Part shown: positions 11,401 to 21,860 of the stretch, piece after piece
Numbering within the stretch: position 1 is the stretch's first letter
How the letters are laid out: every line of letters begins with the position of its first letter
Source: Cyanidiococcus yangmingshanensis
Taxonomy: Eukaryota; Rhodophyta; Bangiophyceae; Cyanidiales; Cyanidiaceae
Direction: 5' to 3'
NCBI GenBank assembly: GCA_013995675.1
Contig: VWRR01000016.1
Span: 372,001-436,000, forward strand
Length of the DNA: 64,000 nucleotides
Program-made: the position numbers and the translations under genes
Notes under the pieces: model-generated
The model's database searches: none
Seen by the model: only the letters and a program-made list of their open reading frames with translations
Told to the model about the DNA's origin: nothing

Positions 11401-11796
11401 CAAGTCCAATACACTTGCCAAGCTCTGGTGAATGAGTTCTTCGTTCGGTACTGTGGTAGGCTGGCGACGAATCGGGACGACGACGTCTCCACCAGCAGAT
11501 GACGTGGTTGCTACATCCGAGCGCCTCGGATCACGCACAGCTTTCGAAGCCGTCTCACTGGCCCGCAAGCCGCTTCTCTCTTTCGTGCTCTCGTCAGGTA
11601 CGTCAAGTTCGCTCTTGTCCGTGGGTCGACTACCCACCGAAGAAGTCGAAGAAAACCGAGCAAGCCGTCGACGCCTCACGAGTTCCGCATCGATCGTTTG
11701 GTTGTCGTCTGCCGCACTGGCAGCAGCGTCTCCATCCTCTGATCGATTTCGCCTCCTGTCAAGGTCTTGATCACGGGCCCGTCGTCCCGAGAACAT
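8482..11796 (-). CDS. UFD2: Ubiquitin conjugation factor E4 (UFD2, U-box), frame-broken
   Basis: E4/E3 ligase that extends ubiquitin chains with Cdc48/p97. The N-terminal part (11796-10348, ATG at 11796) contains LLGPFF and the block [20 protein letters not shown]. The core (from about 10340) carries [69 protein letters not shown] and [14 protein letters not shown]. The U-box follows at about 8745-8600 ([37 protein letters not shown]). Homology runs continuously, but the frame changes about five times: near 10350, 9280, 8940, 8812 and 8775. Four shifts equal one extra base and one equals one missing base. There is no room for introns at the first two. Conservation at protein level is high throughout, so sequence error or very recent decay is more likely than an old pseudogene. 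Confidence 0.85.
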
Positions 11797-13097
11797 GAAT
11801 CGTGAGAGAAAATACCAGAAGCTGCTCTGCAGACCGTTTTAGGCAGCAGCTTCGCGAATGCTCGCTGCCGTTGACCGTCTCGGTAGGGATGGAACGCCAC
11901 CGTTCTGTCCTCCGCTGGCGACGAGGTTCTCCTCGGTGATCACTGAGATGGCCACGATCCCTGGTATCGTATGGTTACTGGAAAAGTCGGATGCTCGCGA
12001 CCGAGTCCGCATGAGGCACTTGACGCTCAAGGTCTTTGAAATGAGAGGCATGGTCGAATCGTGTTTACGTTCCAGCGATGAATGCAATCAGAGGCGCTTC
12101 ATGTTCGACGTCCTACTGAACGGCTTGGAGATACCTTGCTGAGTAGCGGTGATTCCATCCCGCCGACAGCACATCGATCATTTTGAAAATTTGGTGGGGT
12201 ATGCGGCACGCCAAGAAATGAAATGGACTGGGAGCGACACACTCATTCGGGCATGACGCTGAGCAAGATACACTGTTGGTAGCGACTCGTTTCGATGCTC
12301 CTGATTGATCCGCTGGTCGAGGAATGTCGCCCCGGATAGTGCTGCGTATCGGTGCAGCAACCTCTTACGTTGAGCACTCGGCTTTTATAGGCTGCGGGAA
12401 TCGGGCCGAGACTCCATCCCTGACAGAGATGGCCATGGAAGGCACTTGGTCCAGAGACCAAGATCCCACACCACATTCGGATGAACAGAAAGCACTCCAG
12501 GTGTTTGCTCTGAGAAGCGCCATCACCAGCTCTGGTAAATCTACCATTCGGCAGACTTGTTCGAAACGAATTGATCATGAATCTTCCTGATTCTATGGCA
12601 CGAGAGACATCCGTATTCGACTTGCGGCTTCGTTACAAAGCACCGCATCGGGAAGAGATGAGACCCTACTGAAAGGCGCGTCCCGCCCTGATATTCTTCT
12701 TGGAAATTCGCTGAGGCTCCACTCGATGGTGTCCCTCGCAGGACAAGTTCTGGGCCAGCAACAACGTCGCTTCGGAACCGGTCGCAATCGATGGGTTTGG
12801 TTTCTATGCCAACAGCACCTCCGTCGAATGGATGACACTGGCTCGAGAGGCGACGCCCACGAGAGGATGAGCGCTGGAACGCGTTCCGCAAAGGTTCTGT
12901 TTGCCAGTGCCGCTGTCCTCACTGCATCGCCACAGAGGCACCGTCGAGAGCATCGAACCCTGTTATGCCAAAAGACACAAGTATGCAGATCCCATTTCCT
13001 TGATAGCATCCATCTGCACCAATACATAGATAAGCGTATGGAGCAGCTACATAGGTGAACGCTTTCTATCAAGCGCGTAGCGAGCCGCTCTCAAGCA
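11797..13097. other. Divergent intergenic region between UFD2 and mS29
   Basis: 1.3 kb between two outward-facing genes. Open frames up to 159 codons exist on both strands (for example 11858-12142 plus, 12541-12891 minus) with no recognisable domains. No repeat or RNA gene seen. Confidence 0.5.
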
Positions 13098-14507
13098 ATG
13101 CCTCGTCCGCAGTCCCGAGGAGGCAGGGCGAACGGGGGCACCGGCAGCGCGCTAGAGATGATAGCGCAGCTCCAGGGCGTCTACCAGGGACTGTACGCAA
13201 CATTTGAAGTACTTGGAAACGGTGCTCAAGGTGGGGCAATGATGCTGCTTCGTCGGCTCTATCATACGCCAGCAGTGGTAAACGAGTTTAGGGTGCTAAG
13301 CCATCGTCAGATTCCGGAACCTTGGCCCAAGGCAGTGCAGACGCGTTGGACGGAGGTACACCGAGGGGCTGCGAGCGGGCCTCCCAGTGCAGACTCCCGA
13401 ACGACACTAACGCTGTTGTGGCGTTCAGTAGACGCAGCGCTGGAACAGCTGATCCAAGAGCGATCAGACTTGAACTGGCAGGGAGTACGTAGTGTACTGC
13501 TTCGTGGGCTGCCTGGCTCGGGGAAAAGCACGAGTCTCTTTCACTGTGTGGAAAGAGCTCGCGAACACAACTGGCTCGTATTCTATCTGCCAAAACTCTA
13601 TCACTGGTTGCATGAGCGGCAGACCTGTGACTTTGCGCTTACTCCCCGATCCAAGGGAGCGCGAGGTGCAGGTGCTGTCCGGGAACCGCTCTTCTTCGAT
13701 CAAGCACGCGTTGTGTTGGATAGCCTCCAAGCATGTCGTCAAGCACATGCCAGTGCTCTGGAGTCATTGGAGTGCGCATCTACGGAGCAGTTGCAACGAG
13801 ACAGTGACCTGGATGATGAGCCCGGTGGCAGTGACGCGAGCAAAGGCGTAAACGTCTCGCGCGACCAGCATCCAAACTTGCTCGGCCTCATAGACGCGAG
13901 CCTGCAAGCCGGTCGCCGTCTCCAAGGTGACCTCGCGGAGGTGAACCTGGAGCACTTTAGTCGCAACTTTCGGCTCTTCCTCCGTCAGCTCCAATGCGTC
14001 CGAGAAGTTCCTGTGCTTATTGCAATCGATGACTGGAACCTGCTGAATGCATTGACCAGTATACGCCACCCTCAAAAGCGAGGGCGTTTTCTGCACGCGA
14101 GTGCGCTGCGCAGTCTTCGTCCGCTGAATGCATGGAATCTGTTCACTAGACTGAGTGCACGAATGCAACGCGGTGTCGTGGTTTGTGCTGAGACTAGCGC
14201 TCGAGGGCGGGTAGACGTAAGGCCCACGCGCATCGTTGGTTCAGTGATGCATCAGCCAACTGCGGCGATGCAGCGTGATCCGGATGGACGTGACGCCCTT
14301 CGATGGGTAACGAAGGAGTTGCCAACGCATCTGCAGCCGACACAACTGCGAATACCCCTCTTTAGTCGTGACGAGATGCGTTTACTACTTCGTGATCTGC
14401 AGGAACGCCAGGTACTCCATACGATTGATGAACACTCGATGTGGCGCCTTGAAGCACTTGCTTCTGGTAACGCTGCGCGTCTGCTGCGAATTTGCCAAGC
14501 CGTATGA
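13098..14507 (+). CDS. Mitoribosomal small-subunit P-loop protein mS29 (DAP3 family)
   Basis: A 469-residue protein from the ATG at 13098. It has a Walker A motif GLPGSGKST at about 136-144, followed by CVERAREHNWLVFYLPKLYHW, which matches the DAP3/mS29 arrangement in which the P-loop helix leads to a strand reading WLVxxxP and a Trp-containing helix. A Walker B-like strand VLIAIDDWNLLNA lies at about 305. DAP3 is a GTP-binding protein of the mitochondrial 28S head. The N-terminal region is Gly/Arg-rich and could include a targeting peptide. A charged insertion at about 210-260 is not typical. The alternative is another STAND/AAA-type ATPase, but the DAP3-like order of motifs is the best fit. 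Confidence 0.7.
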   Translation: MPRPQSRGGRANGGTGSALEMIAQLQGVYQGLYATFEVLGNGAQGGAMMLLRRLYHTPAVVNEFRVLSHRQIPEPWPKAVQTRWTEVHRGAASGPPSADSRTTLTLLWRSVDAALEQLIQERSDLNWQGVRSVLLRGLPGSGKSTSLFHCVERAREHNWLVFYLPKLYHWLHERQTCDFALTPRSKGARGAGAVREPLFFDQARVVLDSLQACRQAHASALESLECASTEQLQRDSDLDDEPGGSDASKGVNVSRDQHPNLLGLIDASLQAGRRLQGDLAEVNLEHFSRNFRLFLRQLQCVREVPVLIAIDDWNLLNALTSIRHPQKRGRFLHASALRSLRPLNAWNLFTRLSARMQRGVVVCAETSARGRVDVRPTRIVGSVMHQPTAAMQRDPDGRDALRWVTKELPTHLQPTQLRIPLFSRDEMRLLLRDLQERQVLHTIDEHSMWRLEALASGNAARLLRICQAV

Positions 14508-15877
14508 GCATCAAGCGGGCTATCTCTCATCAGCTGTACTTAGCTAGGCTGCTTTAGCGGAATATCGATGTTCCGACAAGTGCCTCGAGCTGCCGTCTCG
14601 GTGAGATGGAACGCTCTCCGATGCGGATTTGTCGAGGGCTGTCAATGCCCCTGAAATGATGAATTCGATGCAGACTGATCGGTTTCTATGACCGCAGCAC
14701 CCAAAGGTTTTCCCGAAAGACTAGCGTTTGTTCGCAGAGCCGCGAACCGCTTCAAGTCATTCATGGCTCCGCAGTGGCCCAGTCGTGCAGAAATTCGGAT
14801 AACGCTCCAGACATAACGTGATGCAGCGTAGATGTGTGTCGACGAACAAGCCGTTGAACGGGTGCTCGCATCCGCCCACCAGCAAGCGTGATGAAAAACG
14901 ACGTGCTTTTCCGGATGCAACACGAGCAGATTTGCCAACTACCGCAGCTTTGTGAAACAGGTCCCGCAGCAGCAGATGCGCTCGCTTTTGCACAAGAGCC
15001 AAGAGATCGTATCCACGCACATCGGGAATGTATTGGCCTCTGTTGATGATTTTAGAGGCTGCCGCCCACACTGCCCGCGACCTGAGGATAACAACGACCT
15101 CGTTACCGTATGCTTCTACAGTTATGATCATCGTATCGGCATGCGACCCTGCCGCTAGACAAGACGACTGCAGCGCCGTCGACACCCAGACGGGTCGAAT
15201 CCTTTGAACGAGCGTCTCTCCTGGAAATGACTCGACAAAATATCCCGGGTGCAACGTGAACAGCATCCACCGAGATCTCGTTTAGCCACACGCCAGACCG
15301 AACGATTGCTTTTCGCCAAGACCGAACGCTTTGGCGACCTACTCTTCACGTGACTGATGGACGCTCGAGCAACCGCAGTCAACGCGATCTTCATATCTTG
15401 ATGCCAGCGCCTCATCGATAGCATCAGAGACGTCTTCTTCTAGGAACGTCAAGGGTGTGTTTGTGTGTTTCGCAGGAGCCAGCGACTCGCACCCATTCAT
15501 GGAATCGAGTCGCCCAGCATCCACCATACACGCTGATCCGTATCATCCGGCGCTGCTCGCTGGGAGATCCATCGAGACGATCTCCAGAGAATGGGATCCA
15601 TCCTCATGACATCCCCGACGAGTGCAATGAATGCTCGCAACATGACTGGGGAATGGGGTCATTTTTCATGACATCCACTGCGTCATGCGTACTGTGTGGA
15701 ACGTTATCAACCTAGGTCGATCAGGCGCGAACGAGTCGACGACCGATGAATCACTCCCCAATGCTTGTTACCAATCAATGGCAGCGTCTCGGTGCAGTCT
15801 TTGGGAGATGGTCACACGCATCTGTTTCTGCACAGAAAGGAATCCATCTGGTGATACCGATACTGAGATGGTTCGGT
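14508..15877. other. Convergent intergenic region; possible unrecognised minus-strand coding pieces
   Basis: Between the 3' ends of mS29 and CBS. On the minus strand, frames 15339-15527, 15155-15424, 14757-15266 and 14642-14938 contain protein-like stretches (for example AYGNEVVVILRSRAVW and PLTFLEEDVSDAIDEA) that abut in different frames. Given the broken frames elsewhere in this window, an unrecognised gene with shifts is possible, but I cannot name a family. Confidence 0.3.
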
Positions 15878-17440
15878 TCAAGCTGATGATTCATGATTTT
15901 GATTGCAGTGGACGAGATACGTTCTCTCAGCTGCATTCGGTGACAATGTCGTTGTTTCGGTTGGTTCGAATCCGGCCTTGACCAGAAAGCTGAGCAGATC
16001 GATTGGAGTGCAGACGCTGAGCACGATCTTCTTGAGGGCACATTCTCCGTTCGCGCGATACTCTCGTTGTGCAGTAGATACGATCGCAAAGTGATCGAAC
16101 TTGAAGAGGCGAGAGAGTTCTCCTAGGGTTGTCGACGGTGAAATGCTCGCGTACTGTCGAAACATCACCTTGGAGACGGGATCTCCGGGAAGGACGCGTT
16201 TCGATACCAGTTGAGCCATCAGGTTACCCTCTGTGACCACACCGAGAATTTCACCATCCGCCACAACGGGTAGTTGATCGACGCCATTCTCTGCCAGCAC
16301 TTTCACGGCATCTCCGCAACTGACGGATGGCACAACAGTAACTGGTACCCGCAACGGCAATCGCGAGACTGGGAACGCCTCCCACGGCTCTCGTGGCGAG
16401 ATATCGTCGAGAAAGCCGTGCTGAATCATCCAGGAATCCGCGATAAACTTGCTCATGTAGTTGCGGCAGCTGTCGGGCAGAATCATCACGACCACGATAT
16501 CGGAACGTTGACGCAAGTCCAGTTGATCCAGTGCACGTAGCGTCCCAACGAGGGCTGCCCCACTGGATCCCCCCACGAGAAGACCCTCCGTGGCTATAAG
16601 CTGTCGTGCTGCGAGAAACGACTCCCGGTCGCTGGTCTTGACCCAGAGGTCAACCAACGAGCGGTCCAAAACAGCCGGAATAAAGTCGTAGCCGATTCCC
16701 TCTACCGCATATGGATGGACGCCTTGGTCATTCAATGAGTCCGGCTGTGCGAGGATAGAGCCCTCTGGGTCGACGCCAACAATCTTTGTTGTGGGCGAAT
16801 GGGCCTTGAAGCGACGAGCACAGCCCGTAATCGTACCTCCCGTCCCGGCACCAGCCACGAATACATCCACGCGTCCAGCAGGCACTTGATCCAGGATTTC
16901 ACCTGCAGTGCCGTGATAATGCGCCCATATGTTCTCTGGGTTGGCATACTGATCCAGGATGAATGAATGAGGAATTTCCGCACAGAGTCGTCGGGCAACG
17001 GAGATGTGGCTATCGGGAGAGTCAAACGCTGCCTCTGTTGGGGTGCGAACGATCTCGGCACCAAGCAGTTTCAGAATATTGACTTTTTCCTCGCTCATTT
17101 TCTCCGGCATGGTGATGATGCAGCGATATCCCCGAACGGCTGCTACGAGCGCGATACCGATGCCGGTATTGCCACTCGTCGGCTCGATTAACGTATCACC
17201 GGGCTTGATACGACCACTGCGCTCCGCTTCGAGGAGCATTCGAACAGCGATGCGGTCTTTGACGCTCCCTCCAGCATTCAGGAACTCGCACTTTCCATAC
17301 AGTTGGCAGGCGACACCGAGTTCACGCTCGAGTCGCGATAGCCGAACCAGCGGTGTTGCACCAATGCAGTCCAGCACAGATTCAGCGACAGGTGGCGTCG
17401 GTTTCAGTATTCGGTACGCGGTGTCTGCTTCGTCAGTCAT
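15878..17440 (-). CDS. CBS: Cystathionine beta-synthase
   Basis: PLP enzyme joining serine and homocysteine to cystathionine, the first step of reverse transsulfuration. It is 520 residues from the ATG at 17440. The fold-type II catalytic core spans about 15-340. The PLP lysine is K61 in NAGGSVKDR, the substrate loop is PTSGNTGIG (about 88-96), the phosphate-binding loop is GTGGTITG (about 199-206), and CBS-type signatures NPENIWAHYHGTAGEI and VEGIGYDF are present. The C-terminal 150 residues hold the regulatory Bateman pair (DAVKVLAENGVDQLPVV onward). The haem-binding N-terminal extension of animal CBS is absent, as in yeast. O-acetylserine lyase is less likely because of the Bateman module and the VEGIGYDF block. 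Confidence 0.93.
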   Translation of the reverse strand: MTDEADTAYRILKPTPPVAESVLDCIGATPLVRLSRLERELGVACQLYGKCEFLNAGGSVKDRIAVRMLLEAERSGRIKPGDTLIEPTSGNTGIGIALVAAVRGYRCIITMPEKMSEEKVNILKLLGAEIVRTPTEAAFDSPDSHISVARRLCAEIPHSFILDQYANPENIWAHYHGTAGEILDQVPAGRVDVFVAGAGTGGTITGCARRFKAHSPTTKIVGVDPEGSILAQPDSLNDQGVHPYAVEGIGYDFIPAVLDRSLVDLWVKTSDRESFLAARQLIATEGLLVGGSSGAALVGTLRALDQLDLRQRSDIVVVMILPDSCRNYMSKFIADSWMIQHGFLDDISPREPWEAFPVSRLPLRVPVTVVPSVSCGDAVKVLAENGVDQLPVVADGEILGVVTEGNLMAQLVSKRVLPGDPVSKVMFRQYASISPSTTLGELSRLFKFDHFAIVSTAQREYRANGECALKKIVLSVCTPIDLLSFLVKAGFEPTETTTLSPNAAERTYLVHCNQNHESSA

Positions 17441-18554
17441 GTTCGTCGCTTTGCTGGTCGTTCAGCAGTGCCGCGTCGTCCGTTCGTCAGCGCAATGTCT
17501 TGAGGTTGGTTCTCCAAGCCCTGTTTGCGAGACTAGGGCGCTCACGAGTCTTCGAGCACCAACACCAGAACGTCGATGGGAGTACTCCAGATTCAGTTAG
17601 ACCAAGCGCCACACCGCTAATCGACTCGAGCACACAACCACAGGCGACAAGTTTTGGCTTGACGCTCCGAATCCTGGATCCGTTCGCTGGAGCGCTTCGC
17701 GGCGTTTTTCCAACCGCAGCCACAAGGCGAATGGATTCGTGAACGATACACGAGTCTCTACTGGGGCGTCAACGGAGACTCTTTCTGTGAAGACTGAGAT
17801 ATTCTTGGTCTGTGACTGCTTATCCGGTGAAGCTGGCGGTGAGCGTTTGCTGGCTAGTCTCTTGTAACAAGCGTTGGTAAGCGTCGGGCTGAAAAGTTTG
17901 TGCCTATCCAGTTTTGGCTGAACGCTGTTTTCGTTCGTTCGATCATCTTGGGTGAAACTGTCTCGGAGTTGCACTCAAGGCAGCTGGATACCGTAGTGGA
18001 GGTCGATAGGAGGAGCGATCGCCTTTTCAGAACAACAATTCGCCATCGCCCGAGCCGGAACACGGTCCTTGTTGTCACAGACGGGAGGGTTCAGTGACCG
18101 TCCCCTGCACGGTTAGGGTGTCGCAGTTGACGCTCGTCCTCCGGAGCTACTCACTGTGTTCGGAACAAGCTACGTTCGGGGCCTTCGGCTGGACCCAGAG
18201 GTAGGACAGCGCCAAGCCGCCGCTCCTAGAGCGATACTACAAGCAGGTTCCAACGTTTCGATATCGGCGCTCCTCTTTTTATTCAAAGATAAGGACTGGC
18301 CACTGTAGTCTTGATTCGCACCAGAGTGGTATCAGGTTGTGTGAACGCACTCCGCCATCGGGACGCTGAGTCGCACAGTGTACCTGTTCTGCCGGCGTTA
18401 CGCTTTGTGGGGCCATCCATTCTTCTCTGGACACCAGGTTGGCGTTTCGTCCTTCGAGAACGACGCGTTTGTTGCGGACGCAAACGCCAAGGAGAGCATC
18501 ATCATCATCATCATCAATCTCTGGAACGGCTCTAGAGAGCGCTGATAGAAGAGC
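17441..18554. other. Divergent intergenic region between CBS and Sec1
   Basis: No convincing gene. Open frames overlapping here are arginine/serine-rich and shadow the flanks. A short CAT repeat lies just before the Sec1 start. Confidence 0.5.
18497..18516. repeat. CAT trinucleotide microsatellite
   Basis: About six and a half uninterrupted CAT units, ending about 40 bases before the ATG of the Sec1-like gene, in its presumed 5' leader. Confidence 0.9.
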
Positions 18555-21530
18555 ATGCGTCCAGTGGAGAGAGCGCAAAGGCCGCTCACCGCCCACGTCC
18601 GTCAACGTGGTGCCAATACGACACCTGGTCGTAACGAATCGAAGCTCACTGACGCTGTCGATGGTACTCGTTCGCAACGCGCACTCGACTCAGAGACCAA
18701 CCATGACCGCTGTCTTCAACCAGGTATTCGAACGGCGGTGCGGGAGCGCATCCGTCAGTTTGTCATTCAAGCCACCATCAGGCGCCTTCATGAACTGGAG
18801 CGGGCTCGCTCTGACGCCATCGCGTCTGGTCAACAACGACCAGCAACTGCTGAGCGTGAGTGGCTGGTACTCATTCTCGACCGCTATGCGATGCGCGTGA
18901 TCTCAGCAGCCATGCGTTTATCGGATCTCCTGAATGAAGGTGTTGCCCTGGTGGAACGTCTGGAGTTGCCGCGCGAGAGATTCCCCAGAATGCATGCTGT
19001 GTACATCATGCGACCCGTGGCAGACTCGCTCTCTTATTTATGCAAAACCACCTGGAATGACTATGCGGCCTTACATGTATACTTCACGCTGAGCGCGGCG
19101 CCTCTGCTTTCACGAGCGTCCCGACCAGAGAAGCCTCTGTCTGCGGGCGCGATCGCGTCGGGAGAGACCGACTCGTTAGAGAAACAGCTTCGAAGTAGGC
19201 TACCAGCGGCGCTGCAACGGCGACTCGCGACGAGCGTTGAACTTGACATGGATCTGATGGCTCTGGATGAACGATATTTTAGTTTGGATCGCCCCTTTGG
19301 AGCAGTTCATCGGCTATATAGGCCCGACCAGGGCAGTATGATGACCGAGATACGTAGTCAAGTTGATCAGCTCGTTTCCTTGTGCTGCACGCTGGGTGCT
19401 CGCCCGATCATTCGCTACACTGTGGACGCACCTTTGGCCAAATGGATGGCTCGCCAGCTTGACGAGGCGCTCTGTGAACATCCGCGGGCCCGAAACCTTC
19501 CTTTTAGTGGCGAGATGAACCAGCAAGGATCGATTCGTTCGTACCGTTCACAATCTCGTCGGGCCCCGCTGGGTCTAGGTTCTGCAGAGGCGGGCGACCC
19601 GCCGACTCCCTGGACACTGTTGCTCGCTGATCGCTCTTACGACCCGTTGGCACCAGTGCTCCACGAATTCTCCTACCAAGCAATGGTTATGGACATTCTG
19701 GCAGAGGAGATGGATCGATTCCATGCGGGGGGTGCTCGTATTCGCCACCCCTATTTCGACAGTAGCGGCAGAGAGCAGAATCGGGAGATGGTGATTGATG
19801 ACCTCGAAAACGATTCACTTTTTCGCTCGATTCGTTTTCATCACATGGGCGATGCAATACCTGCCTTGACCAGTGCTTTTCAACAGTTTCTGGATACGAA
19901 TCCGGCTGCTCGCCTGCAGATGAGCAAGGCTCAGGATGGTGGTTCTCAAGCCGGGCTCAGTGGATCAGCGTCGGAGCGCATTGACTTGAAACAGCTTGGA
20001 GCAGCGATTCGGTCCCTGCCGCAATATCGTGAACAACTGAGTTCGTTCTCCCTGCATACCTATCTTGCAGGACGCTGCATGCGCGCTTTCCGAGAACGAC
20101 ATCTCGAACTCATCGCCGGCTTGGAACAAGACCTCGCCTGTGGCCGTGACCTCGACGGTCATCGAATACGACGGGAGGCGCTCGAGCAGACGCTCCTGAA
20201 ACTCTTCCCCGAAAACAGGCGACCAACAAGATCAACGAGCACGCCCAAAAAAACCGAAACAACCGAAGCGCAAGAAGCGCTCTCGTTACCCGAAGGGGAA
20301 CGCACGCGGCTGGTGCTCATTGCAATGCTGGCCAAGTACACAGGACAGTGTGAATCAGCGGCTCTATTCGATGAACGAATGATGATGCAACGAGCAGGGA
20401 TTCTTTCGCTCTCTGTCGAACACCTGCTCAATGGAGCGAATACGCTGGTTAGTTTTCGAGCGCCAATGAACGAGTATGCTCCGAAAAGCTGGTGGAAACG
20501 GCGGCAATGGCGAAGACGGGAGCGCAAACTGCATCGAATGCGCATGCAACAAGCGGATGTGCCGTATACGCTCAGTCGTTATGTGCCAGCCTTTTACGCA
20601 GTGATGCAGGACTTTGCTGACGGTCACTTGAGAGCCTCTGAATGGCCGCTCGTGTCGAAGCACAGAACGGTTGGTGCCGACGTGATCCCGTCGCCGAACG
20701 CACCCACACCAATCAACGACAGCGAGTCGAGTTCGGACAGCCACGAGGAGGAGCCCTCACCCGCGTCCAGGCTGCCTCTGAGGCGCAGCAACCGCTCACA
20801 ACGTCGGCACGGAGGACGCTGGCGCAGCGAGCGCGTTGACCATCCCACTGGGAAGATTGTCACGGGCTATGCTGAACGCGAGCGCAATGCTGGCCCGGCA
20901 GCGTCGAATGATCACCATCTTGGTGATGATCATGATGGTCATGATGATGAACCACGCAGCGACGACAAGTCGGGTAGCGGCCAACGAGCAGCACGACCGG
21001 AGCTCGGAAAAGCGGCTGCGTATGCAGCAGCGGCCTCGGGGTCTCCGCTCGCTGAACGAGGAACATTGCCCAGTGAATCTTTCGTGGAGCGCACGCCGCG
21101 CCTCGTCATCTTCGTTGCTGGTGGCATCAGCTACAGCGAGGCGCGCGCTGCAGCCCAAGTCATGAATCGAACCGGTCAAGACATCATTATCGGTGGCAGT
21201 AGTATGCTGGTGCCCACAGACTACATGCGCGCAATCCAGGCGCTCGATGAGCCCGAGGAGGCAGCGCGCCTGGATCTGACACCCGTCGACTCGGAACTGG
21301 CCGAGGCGCTCAAAGCCGTATCCCCCTCCGACGTAGACACAGAACCGAGCGTGGCAGAACCTTCCCGCACCAACAGCGGGGTGCGCTCCAAAGGGCGCTC
21401 CAGGCCAGGACCAAGAGGGACGTCAAGAGAATCCAAGAAGGCCACGTTGGGGCCATGGCTAACGAAATTCTGTGGTGCTTGTTTTTGTTTAGGGCACACG
21501 GAGCCTGAATCCGTTTCCCATCCACCGTAG
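18555..21530 (+). CDS. Sec1/Munc18-family SNARE regulator, enlarged
   Basis: SM proteins bind syntaxins and promote SNARE assembly in vesicle fusion. The family shows in WLVLILDRYAMRVISAAMRL (domain 1 start, about 100-119), LDERYFSLDRPFGAVHRLY, the signature LADRSYDPLAPVLHEFSYQA (about 356-375), and near the C terminus VIFVAGGISYSEARAA followed by DIIIGGSSMLVPTDYM (about 850-885). The plasma-membrane Sec1/Munc18 branch fits better than Sly1, Vps33 or Vps45, but that is a judgement. At 991 residues it is about 1.5 times the usual 600-650. The extra length is an N-terminal extension of about 95 residues and a disordered, Ser/Asp/His-rich insertion at about 705-845 that includes a DHHLGDDHDGHDDE run, plus a tail of about 100 residues. 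The ATG at 18555 is the first in frame. Confidence 0.88.
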   Translation: MRPVERAQRPLTAHVRQRGANTTPGRNESKLTDAVDGTRSQRALDSETNHDRCLQPGIRTAVRERIRQFVIQATIRRLHELERARSDAIASGQQRPATAEREWLVLILDRYAMRVISAAMRLSDLLNEGVALVERLELPRERFPRMHAVYIMRPVADSLSYLCKTTWNDYAALHVYFTLSAAPLLSRASRPEKPLSAGAIASGETDSLEKQLRSRLPAALQRRLATSVELDMDLMALDERYFSLDRPFGAVHRLYRPDQGSMMTEIRSQVDQLVSLCCTLGARPIIRYTVDAPLAKWMARQLDEALCEHPRARNLPFSGEMNQQGSIRSYRSQSRRAPLGLGSAEAGDPPTPWTLLLADRSYDPLAPVLHEFSYQAMVMDILAEEMDRFHAGGARIRHPYFDSSGREQNREMVIDDLENDSLFRSIRFHHMGDAIPALTSAFQQFLDTNPAARLQMSKAQDGGSQAGLSGSASERIDLKQLGAAIRSLPQYREQLSSFSLHTYLAGRCMRAFRERHLELIAGLEQDLACGRDLDGHRIRREALEQTLLKLFPENRRPTRSTSTPKKTETTEAQEALSLPEGERTRLVLIAMLAKYTGQCESAALFDERMMMQRAGILSLSVEHLLNGANTLVSFRAPMNEYAPKSWWKRRQWRRRERKLHRMRMQQADVPYTLSRYVPAFYAVMQDFADGHLRASEWPLVSKHRTVGADVIPSPNAPTPINDSESSSDSHEEEPSPASRLPLRRSNRSQRRHGGRWRSERVDHPTGKIVTGYAERERNAGPAASNDHHLGDDHDGHDDEPRSDDKSGSGQRAARPELGKAAAYAAAASGSPLAERGTLPSESFVERTPRLVIFVAGGISYSEARAAAQVMNRTGQDIIIGGSSMLVPTDYMRAIQALDEPEEAARLDLTPVDSELAEALKAVSPSDVDTEPSVAEPSRTNSGVRSKGRSRPGPRGTSRESKKATLGPWLTKFCGACFCLGHTEPESVSHPP

Positions 21531-21860
21531 CGGTGACCAAGTAGATGCCAATCAGGGGATATTTGCAGTGTCATCACTCGAAGATGTGCTTCCTTTTGTA
21601 GCGTCAGAGAGGCTGAAACGATGCGGTACCGGGATGTTACCTCGAAAAAAGAACACCATTGGAGGGAGCTGTTATGAAGGTGCAGCAATCGGAAACCCCA
21701 CTCTATGGCGTATCCATCGAAGGTAGCCGCTCTATGTAAACGAGAGCGGACCAACACGACAGCGAACCGATCCCTGGATTCGTTCATCAGTGCTGGGGAT
21801 GGTGATTGGCTCGTCTTGAGAGTACGCTGCGACGCCGTACCCCAACGGTTCCCGAGAGCT
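21531..21860. other. Convergent spacer between Sec1 and ferrochelatase
   Basis: 330 bases between two 3' ends. Nothing beyond the presumed 3' untranslated regions is seen. Confidence 0.6.

Noticed and set aside
15961-15975. tRNA B-box-like GGTTCGAATCC on the plus strand
   Set aside because: It lies inside the CBS coding sequence and no cloverleaf forms.
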